Assembly (NCBI GenBank): GCA_938049385.1
Contig: CALIBQ010000028.1
Span: 1 to 35,390 of the forward strand
Direction: 5' to 3'
Length of the DNA: 35,390 nucleotides
Source of the DNA: an uncultured Anaerolineae bacterium
Lineage (GTDB): Bacteria > Chloroflexota > Anaerolineae > JACIWP01
Part shown: positions 22,164-30,420 of the stretch, one piece after another
Layout of the letters: each line of letters starts with the position of its first letter
How positions within the stretch are numbered: the first letter of the stretch is position 1
Position numbers and translations under genes: made by a program
The notes under the pieces: model-generated
Database searches by the model: none
What the model was told of the DNA's origin: nothing
The model's input: the letters and a program-made list of their open reading frames with translations, nothing else

Positions 22164-23504
22164 TTACGGCTTTCGCATAATGATGATGTACTCGACCGGA
22201 TAGGCCTCGACGCACTGCGGTATTTGGTGAGAAACGAAGCGCCCGCTGTTGGGATCGCGCCGCTGGGGCAGGATTTTCGATGGGATCTGCCGCATGATGA
22301 CGCGTTCCAGGACGAAGCCGGCCTCCTGCATCAGCTCGACAAAGACTTCTGCATTGCGCACCGCGATGCCCTTGAGCTGGGTGTTGCCGATGACATAGCA
22401 GGCGCGGCCGCCAGGTTTCAGGATGCGGTAGCTTTCGGCGAAACATTCGCTCATATCGCTGAAGAAGCGGCGAATGCTGGGCACCAGGCCGACGTTCGCC
22501 GTTTCCATCTGAGCAAGTATCTCCTCCGCAATCGCCGAGCGGCCGTGATAGGGACGGTGGTTGGTCGGGCGCGATGTCCCGATGAATTTCTGCCGGAAAT
22601 CTCGCAGGTCATGGACATAATGCAACCAGAGCGCGGTGAGCTGGTGCAGGTCCGCATATTCATATGAGGTAACATACGGCGGTGATGTAATCTGGATGTC
22701 CACCGAGTTATCGGGGAAGGGAAGCTCTCGCGCGTCGTGACAGCGCACGTCCAGGTACTCATGGATGTGGGTACGCACCGCCGGCGGCACGGTGTGCCAG
22801 AAGGCGCGATTGCGGTCGGTCATCTTCTGCAGGTGCACGAGGAAGGTGGGCCAGGGCCGGCGCGGCTCGCGCGAAAGGTCGCGCGCCGGCTTGGTCGAAC
22901 CCATATGCCAGAGTGAGCAGTTTTTCAGGATGTGGCTGAAACAGCAGAGGAAAAAGTTCCGCTCATCCTCGTCCTCGATTTCCATCAAGGCGGCGAGGAT
23001 TTGTCCCAGCTCGTGCTTCTGGCGTTCGGGGAACCAGGTGTCGATGCGCTCGGACCCGGGTAGGATGGCGGGAAGCGCACCGTTGCTGACGTATCCATCA
23101 TCCAGAGGGCGCAGGCGTTCGTACAGCCAGAGCCGGCGGCGTTCCAGTTTCTCCGGGTCCAGCGGAGTGGACTTGGCGCGTGTGATTAGGCAGGCAACCT
23201 CGTTGATGTCCGTGCCTGTGGCGCGGTATCCCCGCTCGATGGCGCAGGCGATGGTCGTGCCGCTCCCCATGAAGAGGTCGTTGACCACGGTGGGCCAGCG
23301 CGGGTTGGTATAGCTATCCAGCAGTTTATCCACGATTTGGGGGATAAACTTGGCAGGATAGCGGTGGTAGCCGTGGGTCAACCGGCAGGTATCGCGGGGG
23401 GTGCATTCCGCGAACGACCAGGCCGGGTCGGGCTGAAGGCCGGCGAAGAGGTCCAGGATTTGCGATGCGGACAGCAGACGCTCTTTGAGTGCGATTGACG
23501 GCAT
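22164..23504 (-). CDS. Solitary site-specific DNA methyltransferase (amino-methylating, TSPPY type)
   Basis: This 446-residue S-adenosylmethionine-dependent DNA methyltransferase acts on exocyclic amino groups. The cofactor motif I-like NDLFMGSGTTIACAIERGYRATGTDIN is near residues 94-120. The catalytic motif IV TSPPYVTSYEYADLHQ, near 277, is of the T/S-PPY kind often found in N4-cytosine enzymes. The order is motif I, about 160 residues of putative target recognition, then motif IV. Motifs for the S-adenosylmethionine pocket continue with YRILKPGGRACYVIGNTQ. No restriction endonuclease is adjacent, so it seems solitary. Start 23504 lies 33 bases after a strong predicted promoter start. Target sequence is unknown; GCCGGC is a candidate by abundance only. 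Confidence 0.85.
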   Translation of the reverse strand: MPSIALKERLLSASQILDLFAGLQPDPAWSFAECTPRDTCRLTHGYHRYPAKFIPQIVDKLLDSYTNPRWPTVVNDLFMGSGTTIACAIERGYRATGTDINEVACLITRAKSTPLDPEKLERRRLWLYERLRPLDDGYVSNGALPAILPGSERIDTWFPERQKHELGQILAALMEIEDEDERNFFLCCFSHILKNCSLWHMGSTKPARDLSREPRRPWPTFLVHLQKMTDRNRAFWHTVPPAVRTHIHEYLDVRCHDARELPFPDNSVDIQITSPPYVTSYEYADLHQLTALWLHYVHDLRDFRQKFIGTSRPTNHRPYHGRSAIAEEILAQMETANVGLVPSIRRFFSDMSECFAESYRILKPGGRACYVIGNTQLKGIAVRNAEVFVELMQEAGFVLERVIMRQIPSKILPQRRDPNSGRFVSHQIPQCVEAYPVEYIIIMRKP

Positions 23505-23543
23505 CTTATTTTCCCATTCTCTGGTAGCGGCGACGCAGAGGAA

Positions 23544-23572
23544 ATTTTATCATAACTGCCGGCGCCGGTCAA
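23544..23572 (-). promoter_or_regulatory. Promoter of the DNA methyltransferase gene
   Basis: Minus-strand TTGACC (23572-23567), 17-base spacer and TAAAAT (23549-23544) with TGA before it (extended -10). It lies 40 bases upstream of the start codon and is divergent from trmFO. Confidence 0.7.
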
Positions 23573-23580
23573 ATCGGCCA

Positions 23581-23643
23581 AACCGGACATAACAAATCGA
23601 ACCGGACGGAATGCCTGGACTTTCTCTTAAAACCGGATATAAT
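23581..23643. repeat. Three AACCGGA-type 13-mer boxes in the divergent promoter region
   Basis: AACCGGACATAAC (23581), AACCGGACGGAAT (23600) and AACCGGATATAAT (23631) stand between the two divergent promoters. The first and third match at 11 of 13 positions and are exactly 50 bp apart; the third overlaps the trmFO -10 box. They could be an operator array for either gene. Confidence 0.45.
23616..23643 (+). promoter_or_regulatory. Promoter of trmFO
   Basis: TGGACT (23616-23621), 16-base spacer and perfect TATAAT (23638-23643), 58 bases upstream of the ATG at 23701. Confidence 0.6.
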
Positions 23644-23700
23644 GATTGATGATTGGAATGGTGTTACACCTTGCGGGTATATGGGAGAGCAAACGGAGCG

Positions 23701-25011
23701 ATGGAACCGATTGTGGTGATTGGGGGTGGGCTTGCCGGCGCGGAGGCGGCTTGGCAGATTGCTCAGCGCGGCGTGCCCGTCATCCTGTACGAGATGCGGC
23801 CGGCCAAAATGACGCCGGCGCATCAGACCGATAAATTTGCCGAGTTGATCTGCAGTAACTCTCTGGGTTCCGACCTGCCGGACCGGGCGCCTGGCCTGCT
23901 GAAGGAAGAGCTGCGCCGGCTGGGCTCGCTGATACTGGCTTGCGCGGATGCGACGCGGGTGCCGGCCGGCGGTGCGCTGGCGGTCGGCCGGGAGGCCTTT
24001 GCCGAGGCAGTGACGCGGCAGATTTTGGAACATCCGCTGATCGAGGTGCGCCGCGAGGAAGTGACTGAGATACCCCGCCAGGGCATCGTAGTGATTGCCA
24101 CTGGGCCGCTTACCTCTGCACCGCTGGCGGAGGAGATCCGCAAGCTCACGGGGGGCGAGCATCTCTATTTCTATGATGCGATGGCGCCGATTGTCACCCT
24201 GGAATCCATTGACATGACCAAAGCCTTTCGCGCCTCGCGCTACGGGCAAGGGGATGATGATTACATCAACTGCCCGATGACGGCCGAGGAATATTATCGC
24301 TTTGTGGATGCACTGGTAAATGCCGAGACCATCCCTCTGCATACCTTTGAGACAGAGGACCCGCGCTTTTTTGAGGCTTGTCTGCCTATTGAGGTGCTGG
24401 CCAAGCGGGGCCGGGATGCGCTGGCCTTTGGCCCGCTCAAGCCGGTGGGGTTGATTGACCCTCGCACGGGGGAGCGGCCGTTTGCCGTGGTGCAGTTGCG
24501 CCAGGACGACCTGGCCGGCACTCTGTACAATATGGTCGGGTTCCAGACCAACCTGCGCTGGAGCGAGCAGGACAGGGTGTTCCGCATGATACCGGGTTTG
24601 GAGCATGCGGAGTTTGTGCGCTACGGGCAGATGCACCGCAACACGTTTATTGATGGGCCGCGCCTGCTGAAGCCGACCATGCAGTTGCGTTCCGATGAGC
24701 GGATTTTCTTCGCCGGCCAGATCACGGGTACGGAAGGATACGTCGGTTCGACGGCCAGTGGGTTTGTGTCGGGAGTCAACGCCAGCCGGCTGGCGCGTGG
24801 CAAACCGTTGGTGGTGTTCCCGCCGACGACGATGATCGGCGCGCTGATGAATTATGTCAGTTCGCCGGCGGTTAAGGATTTTCAGCCGATGAAGGCCAAT
24901 TTTGGCATTATGCCGGCGCTGGAGCGGATGCCGCGAGGCAAGCGGACGAGGGCGCAGGCGTATGTCGCGCGAGCGCGTCGCGACCTGCCGAGCCTGTCAG
25001 ACATCGATTGA
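23701..25011 (+). CDS. trmFO: Folate- and FAD-dependent tRNA (uracil-54-C5)-methyltransferase
   Basis: This 436-residue cytoplasmic flavoenzyme makes ribothymidine at position 54 of tRNA using methylene-tetrahydrofolate and FADH2. The N-terminal FAD loop [21 protein letters not shown] (residues 4-24) is followed by [26 protein letters not shown], a block specific for TrmFO/GidA relatives. Other TrmFO marks are YFDAMAPI-like [10 protein letters not shown] and [13 protein letters not shown]. Further blocks are [46 protein letters not shown] and [19 protein letters not shown], with [15 protein letters not shown] near the end. Length is normal. ATG 23701 is used because the FAD motif follows it directly; GGAG lies upstream. 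This folate route replaces SAM-dependent TrmA and fits a folate-based C1 metabolism. Confidence 0.96.
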   Translation: MEPIVVIGGGLAGAEAAWQIAQRGVPVILYEMRPAKMTPAHQTDKFAELICSNSLGSDLPDRAPGLLKEELRRLGSLILACADATRVPAGGALAVGREAFAEAVTRQILEHPLIEVRREEVTEIPRQGIVVIATGPLTSAPLAEEIRKLTGGEHLYFYDAMAPIVTLESIDMTKAFRASRYGQGDDDYINCPMTAEEYYRFVDALVNAETIPLHTFETEDPRFFEACLPIEVLAKRGRDALAFGPLKPVGLIDPRTGERPFAVVQLRQDDLAGTLYNMVGFQTNLRWSEQDRVFRMIPGLEHAEFVRYGQMHRNTFIDGPRLLKPTMQLRSDERIFFAGQITGTEGYVGSTASGFVSGVNASRLARGKPLVVFPPTTMIGALMNYVSSPAVKDFQPMKANFGIMPALERMPRGKRTRAQAYVARARRDLPSLSDID

Positions 25012-25036
25012 CTTCTGGCCCTCTGTCCGTTATAGT
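25008..25036 (+). promoter_or_regulatory. Promoter of the peptidase-kinase-lipoprotein operon
   Basis: TTGACT (25008-25013), 17-base spacer and TATAGT (25031-25036). The -35 box overlaps the trmFO stop codon. The leader is about 150 bases, in which I see no known riboswitch. Confidence 0.7.
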
Positions 25037-25193
25037 AAAAGGGGTGTCCTGGTTCGCCTTTCGTGTAGTCAAAAGTCGGAATTCAATCTAGTTTCGCTGT
25101 GGCATTTCTGGAAAGGCGCTGACACGCTATGCGAAAGCTACGGCCCGCCGTTTTTGGGCCGGCCGGTTGAAAAACACTGATGGGATTGCTCTC

Positions 25194-26093
25194 ATGCGCA
25201 AGGCCGTACTGCTCGCGATTATCGCTCTCGTCGTCCTTGCCTCCGTTCTGATATGGGCAGGGTGGGGAAGAGGCTGGGGTTCGCCGCAAACTGATAGCAC
25301 CTTCGACGGTCAGCGAGCATATGATTGGGTTACCAAACAGTGCGACCTCGGACCGCGACCGACGGGTTCCGAAGCGCATCGCGCGCTGAAACAGCTCATC
25401 CGCGCCGCCTTGCAGGAAAACGGGTGGCAGGTGGAATCGCAAACCTTTTCTCACCAGGGTATAGAGGTGGAAAACATCACCGGGAAGGCCGGCGGCATTG
25501 GCCGGCCCATCATTATCGGCGCCCATTATGACACTCGGCCGCAGGCCGACCGCGACCCGGACAATCCTACCGCGCCGATCCCCGGCGCCAACGACGGGGC
25601 CAGCGGCACGGCGGTGCTGTTAGAACTGGCGCGGGCGCTTCAACCTATCCGACAGCCGGTATGGCTGGTCTTTTTCGATGCAGAGGACCGAGGCGAGATC
25701 GCCGGCTGGGGTTGGTCGGTGGGGGCGCGGTACTATGCCCAGCATCTGGATACGGAACCGCAGGCCGTGATTGTGGTGGACATGATCGGCGACGCCGACT
25801 TGCAAATCTATCTTGAAGCCAATTCCACGCTGGCTTTATGCCAGGAGATATGGTCCACCGCCGCCGAACTGGGATACTCGGACGCCTTTATCCAGCGCAC
25901 ACGCTGGAGCATCATTGACGACCATCTGCCGTTCATCGAGCGGGGCTGGCCGGCATGCCTGCTGATAGACTTCGACTATCCTTACTGGCATACCCAGGCG
26001 GACACTCCCGACAAGGTCAGCCCGGAGAGCCTTCAGCGTGTGGGCACGGTGCTGGAGCGGTGGGTTGAAAAGAGGAGCAAACCGTTGAGATAG
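25194..26093 (+). CDS. M28 family peptidase / glutaminyl-peptide cyclotransferase-like protein
   Basis: This 299-residue protein has an N-terminal membrane segment (residues 3-25, AVLLAIIALVVLASVLIWAGWG), so it is anchored or secreted, with the catalytic domain outside. The zinc-site residues of the M28 aminopeptidase fold are all visible: His in IIIGAHYDTRP, bridging Asp in GANDGASGTAVLLELA, Glu in VFFDAEDRGE, Asp in VVDMIGDAD and the final His in YPYWHTQADTPDKVSPESLQRVG. The last block and IERGWPACLLIDFDY are closest to glutaminyl-peptide cyclotransferases, which form N-terminal pyroglutamate, though an aminopeptidase role is possible. Start 25194 begins the signal segment. It is first in an operon with a histidine kinase (10-base gap) and a lipoprotein. 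Confidence 0.85.
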   Translation: MRKAVLLAIIALVVLASVLIWAGWGRGWGSPQTDSTFDGQRAYDWVTKQCDLGPRPTGSEAHRALKQLIRAALQENGWQVESQTFSHQGIEVENITGKAGGIGRPIIIGAHYDTRPQADRDPDNPTAPIPGANDGASGTAVLLELARALQPIRQPVWLVFFDAEDRGEIAGWGWSVGARYYAQHLDTEPQAVIVVDMIGDADLQIYLEANSTLALCQEIWSTAAELGYSDAFIQRTRWSIIDDHLPFIERGWPACLLIDFDYPYWHTQADTPDKVSPESLQRVGTVLERWVEKRSKPLR

Positions 26094-26103
26094 ACCATGG
26101 ACA

Positions 26104-27000
26104 ATGGACGAGGGGCTTATGGACAATGGACCATACAATATAGACGCGGGTGAAATTCAGACCGCACTGGCCAGGCTGTCCAAGCTGGAGCAGACGAAAT
26201 CTGCTTTCATCAGTATTGCGGCCCATGAGTTGAAAACGCCGCTGACCCTGGTGCGAGGGTATGCGGCCATCCTGGGGGAACGCCTGCACGGCCGGCCGGA
26301 CGCCGACGAGCTGGCCGGCCTGGTGGCCGGCATCCTGCGCGGCGCGCAGCGTCTGGGCGAAATCATTGATGATATGATTGACGTGGCTTCCATCGAGGCC
26401 CAATCTTTGGAGCTGAACCTGGAGCCGCTCTCATTGGAAACGCTGGTGGACCTGGCGGTGAAAGAGGCCCTCGCCGGCGCGCCCGAACGCCAGGTCCGTA
26501 TTTTGGTCGGCGATCTGTCAAGCATGCCGCATATCATTGGCGACGCACAGCGTCTGCATCAAGCCCTGGTCAAGATCATCAGTAATGGCATCAAGTACAC
26601 ACCCGACGGCGGTCGAATTGACATCTCTGGCCGGCTGTTATATGTTGACGGTGCACAATCGGACGTTTTGGTGGAACTGGCGGTTGCCGATACGGGTATC
26701 GGCATTCCCCAAGAAGAGCTGGAGTGGATTTTCGAGAAGTTCTACCGTGTGGGGGATATCACACTGCACAGCACCAGTAAGTCGCGCTTCAAAGGTGCCG
26801 GCCCTGGCCTCGGGCTGACTATTGCGCGCGGTATCATTGAGGCGCACGGAGGCATTATCTGGGCCGAAAGCCCGGGGTATGACGAAACGTGCTGTCCAGG
26901 GAGTACGTTTCACATCATTCTGCCCCTTCAGCAGGGGAGCAGTCCGGCACGCACGCGCTATCTGGTGCAGTCCGGGCTACTGCGGACGTCGGGAGAATAA
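26104..27000 (+). CDS. Soluble sensor-less histidine kinase
   Basis: This 298-residue cytoplasmic histidine kinase has no membrane segment or recognisable sensor domain. A HisKA dimerisation domain has the H-box FISIAAHELKTPLTLVRGY near residues 35-53. The HATPase domain follows, with N-box LVKIISNGIKYTP (HQALVKIISNGIKY), G1 box VADTGIGIPQEELEWIFEKFYR and G2 box GAGPGLGLTIARGIIEAHGG. All ATP-binding residues look intact. It may get its signal from a partner, and its response regulator is not adjacent. The ATG 26104 is used; ATG 26119 is an alternative. The start lies inside a direct repeat of ATGGACAATGGAC. The overlap-free spacing to the next gene is 5 bases. Confidence 0.9.
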   Translation: MDEGLMDNGPYNIDAGEIQTALARLSKLEQTKSAFISIAAHELKTPLTLVRGYAAILGERLHGRPDADELAGLVAGILRGAQRLGEIIDDMIDVASIEAQSLELNLEPLSLETLVDLAVKEALAGAPERQVRILVGDLSSMPHIIGDAQRLHQALVKIISNGIKYTPDGGRIDISGRLLYVDGAQSDVLVELAVADTGIGIPQEELEWIFEKFYRVGDITLHSTSKSRFKGAGPGLGLTIARGIIEAHGGIIWAESPGYDETCCPGSTFHIILPLQQGSSPARTRYLVQSGLLRTSGE

Positions 27001-27005
27001 ATGGC

Positions 27006-28166
27006 ATGATGAGCAACCATTCCACACATCGCTGGCTGACCTGCATCGCGGTCATGCTCATGCTCGCCGACCTGCTGGCCGGCTGTCAGCTCTCTCCATC
27101 CGAGCTGATCCCGTCCTTGGCACGTTCGCTGGAATCGGGGGCGCCGCTTGCCGGCGCCGGCACCATTGCCGAACAACTGCAGGCTACGCCGGAACAGCCT
27201 GGCGCCGCAGGAGAGCGCATACTGTCGCCGCAAGCGGTGCCCACGCCGGCGCCCATGTCCGCCCAGGAACTGAACGCGTTCCTCAGCGGGCCGCGAGCGT
27301 TCGGCGTTGAGCCGTTCTGCCTTCAACTTGTGGACACAGATGGGGACGGCGAGCGGGAGTGGTTGGGGTTATTCGAATTGGTGCCGCTGGGCGGGACAGG
27401 GGCTGCCGGCTTTGTGCTGGACGGCGACCAGATGTACTTGCTCGGCAAGTCCGCGGATGCACACGCCGCAGAAGGGCAGGATTTCGGGACACTGTTGAGC
27501 GAAGCGCCGGTTTGCCAGGTCCAGGTGCAGGATGTGACGGGCGATGGGCTGGTGGAGATTCTTGTGCGCGGCCTGAGCCAGGCCGGCCAGCATCAGCTCA
27601 GCATCTTCTCCTGGAACCGGAATGACGCGTATGCTTTGCTGGCCAGCTTTGGCGGGGATGCCGGCGTGGAGGTGATGGACCTGGAGCAGGATGGCCTGCC
27701 CGAAATCGTAACTATCCAGGCGTTATGGGATGGCGTCGTCCTGCGGGAAATCTCGCGCTGGGATGGTATGGCGTACCGCTTCGATAGGAGCGTGTACGGG
27801 CTGGCGGCAGAATTCGCTGGCTCCCTGCCGGCTAACGGCCCAGAACAGGCACTGGTTTCTTATTATCTGAACTTATCACGCCGGGACTTCCAAGCGGCGT
27901 ATGACACGCTCTCGACGGAGATGCGGTCCCGGCAGGATTACAAAGCGTTTTTGCTCTCTGCGGCCGGCGTGCGGGACTTCTGGCTTGGGGAATTAAGCCC
28001 GCCGGCCCAAGAGGGTGACGTACTGCTCTTCCAGGCACTGCTCTGGATGGAAGCGGTGGAGAACGGCCGGCTCATTCGTCGCGCGTATCGCGGCGAATGG
28101 CGCGTGGGCCAGGAACAGGGTGCATGGAAAATCTTCAGCATTTCTCTGCATGCCTTTGGCTCATAA
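27006..28166 (+). CDS. Lipoprotein with EF-hand/FG-GAP-like Asp-rich loops
   Basis: This 386-residue exported lipoprotein has a signal peptide whose lipobox is LLAGC (Cys near residue 26). A low-complexity segment with Ala/Pro follows to about 90. Three Asp-rich loops resemble calcium-binding EF-hand-like or FG-GAP repeats: DTDGDGEREWLGL, DVTGDGLVEILV and DLEQDGLPEIVT, each followed by a beta strand, suggesting a propeller-like fold. The C-terminal about 110 residues (ALVSYYLNLSRRDFQAAYDTLSTEMRSR) look like the NTF2-like/DUF4878-type fold of secreted proteins. Function unknown. It follows the kinase by 5 bases and may be its extracellular partner, an inference. ATG 27009 is an alternative start. 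Confidence 0.75.
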   Translation: MMSNHSTHRWLTCIAVMLMLADLLAGCQLSPSELIPSLARSLESGAPLAGAGTIAEQLQATPEQPGAAGERILSPQAVPTPAPMSAQELNAFLSGPRAFGVEPFCLQLVDTDGDGEREWLGLFELVPLGGTGAAGFVLDGDQMYLLGKSADAHAAEGQDFGTLLSEAPVCQVQVQDVTGDGLVEILVRGLSQAGQHQLSIFSWNRNDAYALLASFGGDAGVEVMDLEQDGLPEIVTIQALWDGVVLREISRWDGMAYRFDRSVYGLAAEFAGSLPANGPEQALVSYYLNLSRRDFQAAYDTLSTEMRSRQDYKAFLLSAAGVRDFWLGELSPPAQEGDVLLFQALLWMEAVENGRLIRRAYRGEWRVGQEQGAWKIFSISLHAFGS

Positions 28167-28256
28167 GCCAGCGAATATGCGTATAGATAAGTATTCTGGT
28201 CTTGGTTAGCATACTTTTTGCATGAGGAGGGGAAACACGGAGCCAACGATCAGCCT

Positions 28257-29582
28257 ATGAGAAGACTGCGCACGCTGTATCGGCAACGGTTTCGGCAGGA
28301 GTTCTCCGGTGATGAGATCGCCCGGCCAACCCCTGAACGCGCGCTGTTGGTCGGAGTGGAGATTAAAGGGGAGGAGACCGATTGGCCGCTGGAGAACTCC
28401 ATGGAGGAGCTGGCGGAGCTGGCCCGCACCGCCGGCCTGGAGGTCGTCGGGCGCGTTACCCAGGCGCTGGAAAGCATCCACCCGGCCACATACATCGGCC
28501 AGGGTAAGGTCGAGCAGATTCAGGAGATCATTGCCACCCAAGACGTGGACATCGTCGTTTTCGATGTTGACCTGTCCCCCACGCAGCAGCGCAACCTCGA
28601 AGAAGCCCTCAACGTGCGCATCATTGACCGCACGGCCCTTATCCTGGATATTTTCGCCAAACATGCGCGCACTCGTGAGGGTGCCCTGCAGGTGGAGCTG
28701 GCACAGTACGAATACCGCCTGCCGCGCCTGACCCGGCAGTGGACGCACCTTTCCCGGCAGGGAGTGGGCGGCGTGGGCCTGCGCGGCCCCGGTGAGACGC
28801 AGTTGGAATCGGACCGCCGGCTCATCCGCAAACGCATCACGCAGTTGCGCAAGGAGCTGGAAGAGGTGCGCGAACACCGCCAGCGCTACCGCCAGCGCCG
28901 GCGTGAGGCCGCCATCCCCACGGTTGCACTGGTGGGATATACCAATGCCGGCAAATCCACCCTGCTGAATACCCTCAGCGGGGCCAGCGTCCTGGTGGAG
29001 GACAAGCTCTTTGCCACCCTCGACCCCACCACACGGCGTGTAAAACTGCCTGGGGGCAGGGAGGTGCTGTTCACCGATACCGTCGGCTTCATCCATAAAC
29101 TTCCGACGATGCTGGTGGCGGCGTTCCGTGCGACCCTGGAAGAGATCAGCGAGGCGGATTTGCTCATCCATGTTGTTGACATAACTTCGCCAGCGGTGCT
29201 GGGGCAGTGCCGCGCGGTGGCCAAAGTATTGAAAGAAGTGGGGGCGGATCATGTCCCCATTATCACTGCGCTGAATAAGATTGACAAGCTGGAATCGCCG
29301 GCGGCGGTGCAGGAGATGCTCAAGCAGTTCCCTAACAGCGTGGGCATCTCCGCGCTGACGGGGGAGGGGGTGGACCGCCTGCTGGAGCTGGTGGACCGCA
29401 CGCTGACCCAGCAGATGATTGACGTGGTGGTGCGCATCCCCTTCAGCGCCGGCGAGCTGGTCTCTTTGTTCCACCGCTTTGGGTCCATTGAGAAGGAAGA
29501 ACATACGGCAGAAGGTGTGGAGATCGTGGGGCAGTTGCCGGTGGACTTGGCCGGCCGCTTCGCTCCATATATGCGGTCGTAG
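28257..29582 (+). CDS. hflX: Ribosome-associated GTPase HflX
   Basis: This 441-residue cytoplasmic GTPase splits stalled or hibernating ribosomes. An N-terminal HflX domain (ALLVGVEIKG, ELAELARTAGLEVVGRV, TYIGQGKVEQIQEII, DVDLSPTQQRNLEEALNVRIIDRTALILDIFA) is followed by a coiled linker (GGVGLRGPGETQLESDRRLIRKRI). The G domain has G1 VALVGYTNAGKSTLLN, G2 FATLDPTTR, G3 FTDTVGFI and G4 ALNKIDK. Family length and order are complete. ATG 28257 is the most likely start; AGGAGG at 28226-28231 lies too far upstream for it, so an upstream non-ATG start is possible. The gap from the lipoprotein is 90 bases, and it ends 4 bases before the convergent gene without a terminator. Confidence 0.96.
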   Translation: MRRLRTLYRQRFRQEFSGDEIARPTPERALLVGVEIKGEETDWPLENSMEELAELARTAGLEVVGRVTQALESIHPATYIGQGKVEQIQEIIATQDVDIVVFDVDLSPTQQRNLEEALNVRIIDRTALILDIFAKHARTREGALQVELAQYEYRLPRLTRQWTHLSRQGVGGVGLRGPGETQLESDRRLIRKRITQLRKELEEVREHRQRYRQRRREAAIPTVALVGYTNAGKSTLLNTLSGASVLVEDKLFATLDPTTRRVKLPGGREVLFTDTVGFIHKLPTMLVAAFRATLEEISEADLLIHVVDITSPAVLGQCRAVAKVLKEVGADHVPIITALNKIDKLESPAAVQEMLKQFPNSVGISALTGEGVDRLLELVDRTLTQQMIDVVVRIPFSAGELVSLFHRFGSIEKEEHTAEGVEIVGQLPVDLAGRFAPYMRS

Positions 29583-29586
29583 GGAC

Positions 29587-30408
29587 TTACCAAAAAATGT
29601 CCGGGGATACGGTGCGGATGCCGGCGTCATACCCGACCCGCTTGTACATCCGCACCCCGTTCCAGGGTTCCCCCAGAATCCCATCGTGGATAGCCCAACT
29701 GCGTCCCCGCACGCTGTGGGCCAGCTCTGGCTGGCGGAACGGTGAGGAGCGGTCCAGCCGCTCCCATAGCTCGCCGCCGGGGCGGAACTCGCGATCGATC
29801 CATTCCATTTTGACCCGCCTTTGGACGTAGCCGCATCCGTAGCGCTCGAACAGCACAGCGGTATGATAGGCCAGCGGGGTAAGGAAGAAGGTATCGTGTC
29901 CCATCGCGGCGGTGAAATCTTCGATGAGGAAGAGCACCTCGCGCAGAAGGCCCAGCCCGCGGCGCACCTGGCCAGGGGCCAGGCCGGCCTTCATGGCTCG
30001 AATCTCCTCAGGGATATTGCGCGCCAGGGTGCCAAACTGTGTGGGATTGCCTTGCTCATCCCGGTCCACATGAAACCGCTCCGAACGCAAATTGTTCAGG
30101 ATGACCAGCAGTAGTTCCAACTGCGAGAACTGGGTGTCCGCCAGTTGGAGGTACAGGGCGCAGTCAGGCTCTTCCGGCACTGGGCGCACACGGATGATAA
30201 AGTACGCTGTCCCTGGAATGAACTCGAATTCCACCGCCGGCCGGCCCTGCGCATCCAGCAGACGGATGGGGTCTATCCCGAAATCGCGTAGGAGCATGGA
30301 AGGGATCAGCCGGCGCAGAATGGCGCGCTTCTCCGCATCAGACATCTGGTTGAGCATGCGGATAGATCGTATCGGGACACACTCGCGCCCCGGTATGCGC
30401 GCCGGCAT
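29587..30408 (-). CDS. Conserved-looking protein of unknown function
   Basis: This 273-residue soluble protein is not recognised. It has no signal peptide or clear membrane helix. It is rich in charged residues and includes FEFIPGTAYFIIRVRPVP, SQLELLLVILNNLRSERFHVDRDEQG, GLGLLREVLFLIEDFTAAMGHDTFFLTPLAYH and a C-terminal GVRMYKRVGYDAG. Codon use matches its neighbours and GGAGGA lies five bases before the ATG, so it is a real gene. It is the fourth gene of the S41-S41-smpB operon, 12 bases after smpB. A link with trans-translation or proteolysis is only a guess from position. Confidence 0.7.
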   Translation of the reverse strand: MPARIPGRECVPIRSIRMLNQMSDAEKRAILRRLIPSMLLRDFGIDPIRLLDAQGRPAVEFEFIPGTAYFIIRVRPVPEEPDCALYLQLADTQFSQLELLLVILNNLRSERFHVDRDEQGNPTQFGTLARNIPEEIRAMKAGLAPGQVRRGLGLLREVLFLIEDFTAAMGHDTFFLTPLAYHTAVLFERYGCGYVQRRVKMEWIDREFRPGGELWERLDRSSPFRQPELAHSVRGRSWAIHDGILGEPWNGVRMYKRVGYDAGIRTVSPDIFW

Positions 30409-30420
30409 AGCTTCCTCCGC

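Noticed and set aside
22164-23504. Restriction-modification system
   Set aside because: The flanking genes are an SDR pseudogene and trmFO; no endonuclease-like frame is present on either side.
25140-25165. Terminator ahead of the M28 peptidase gene
   Set aside because: GGCCC-GCCGTTTTT-GGGCC has a 5-bp stem with its T-run inside the loop, not after the stem.
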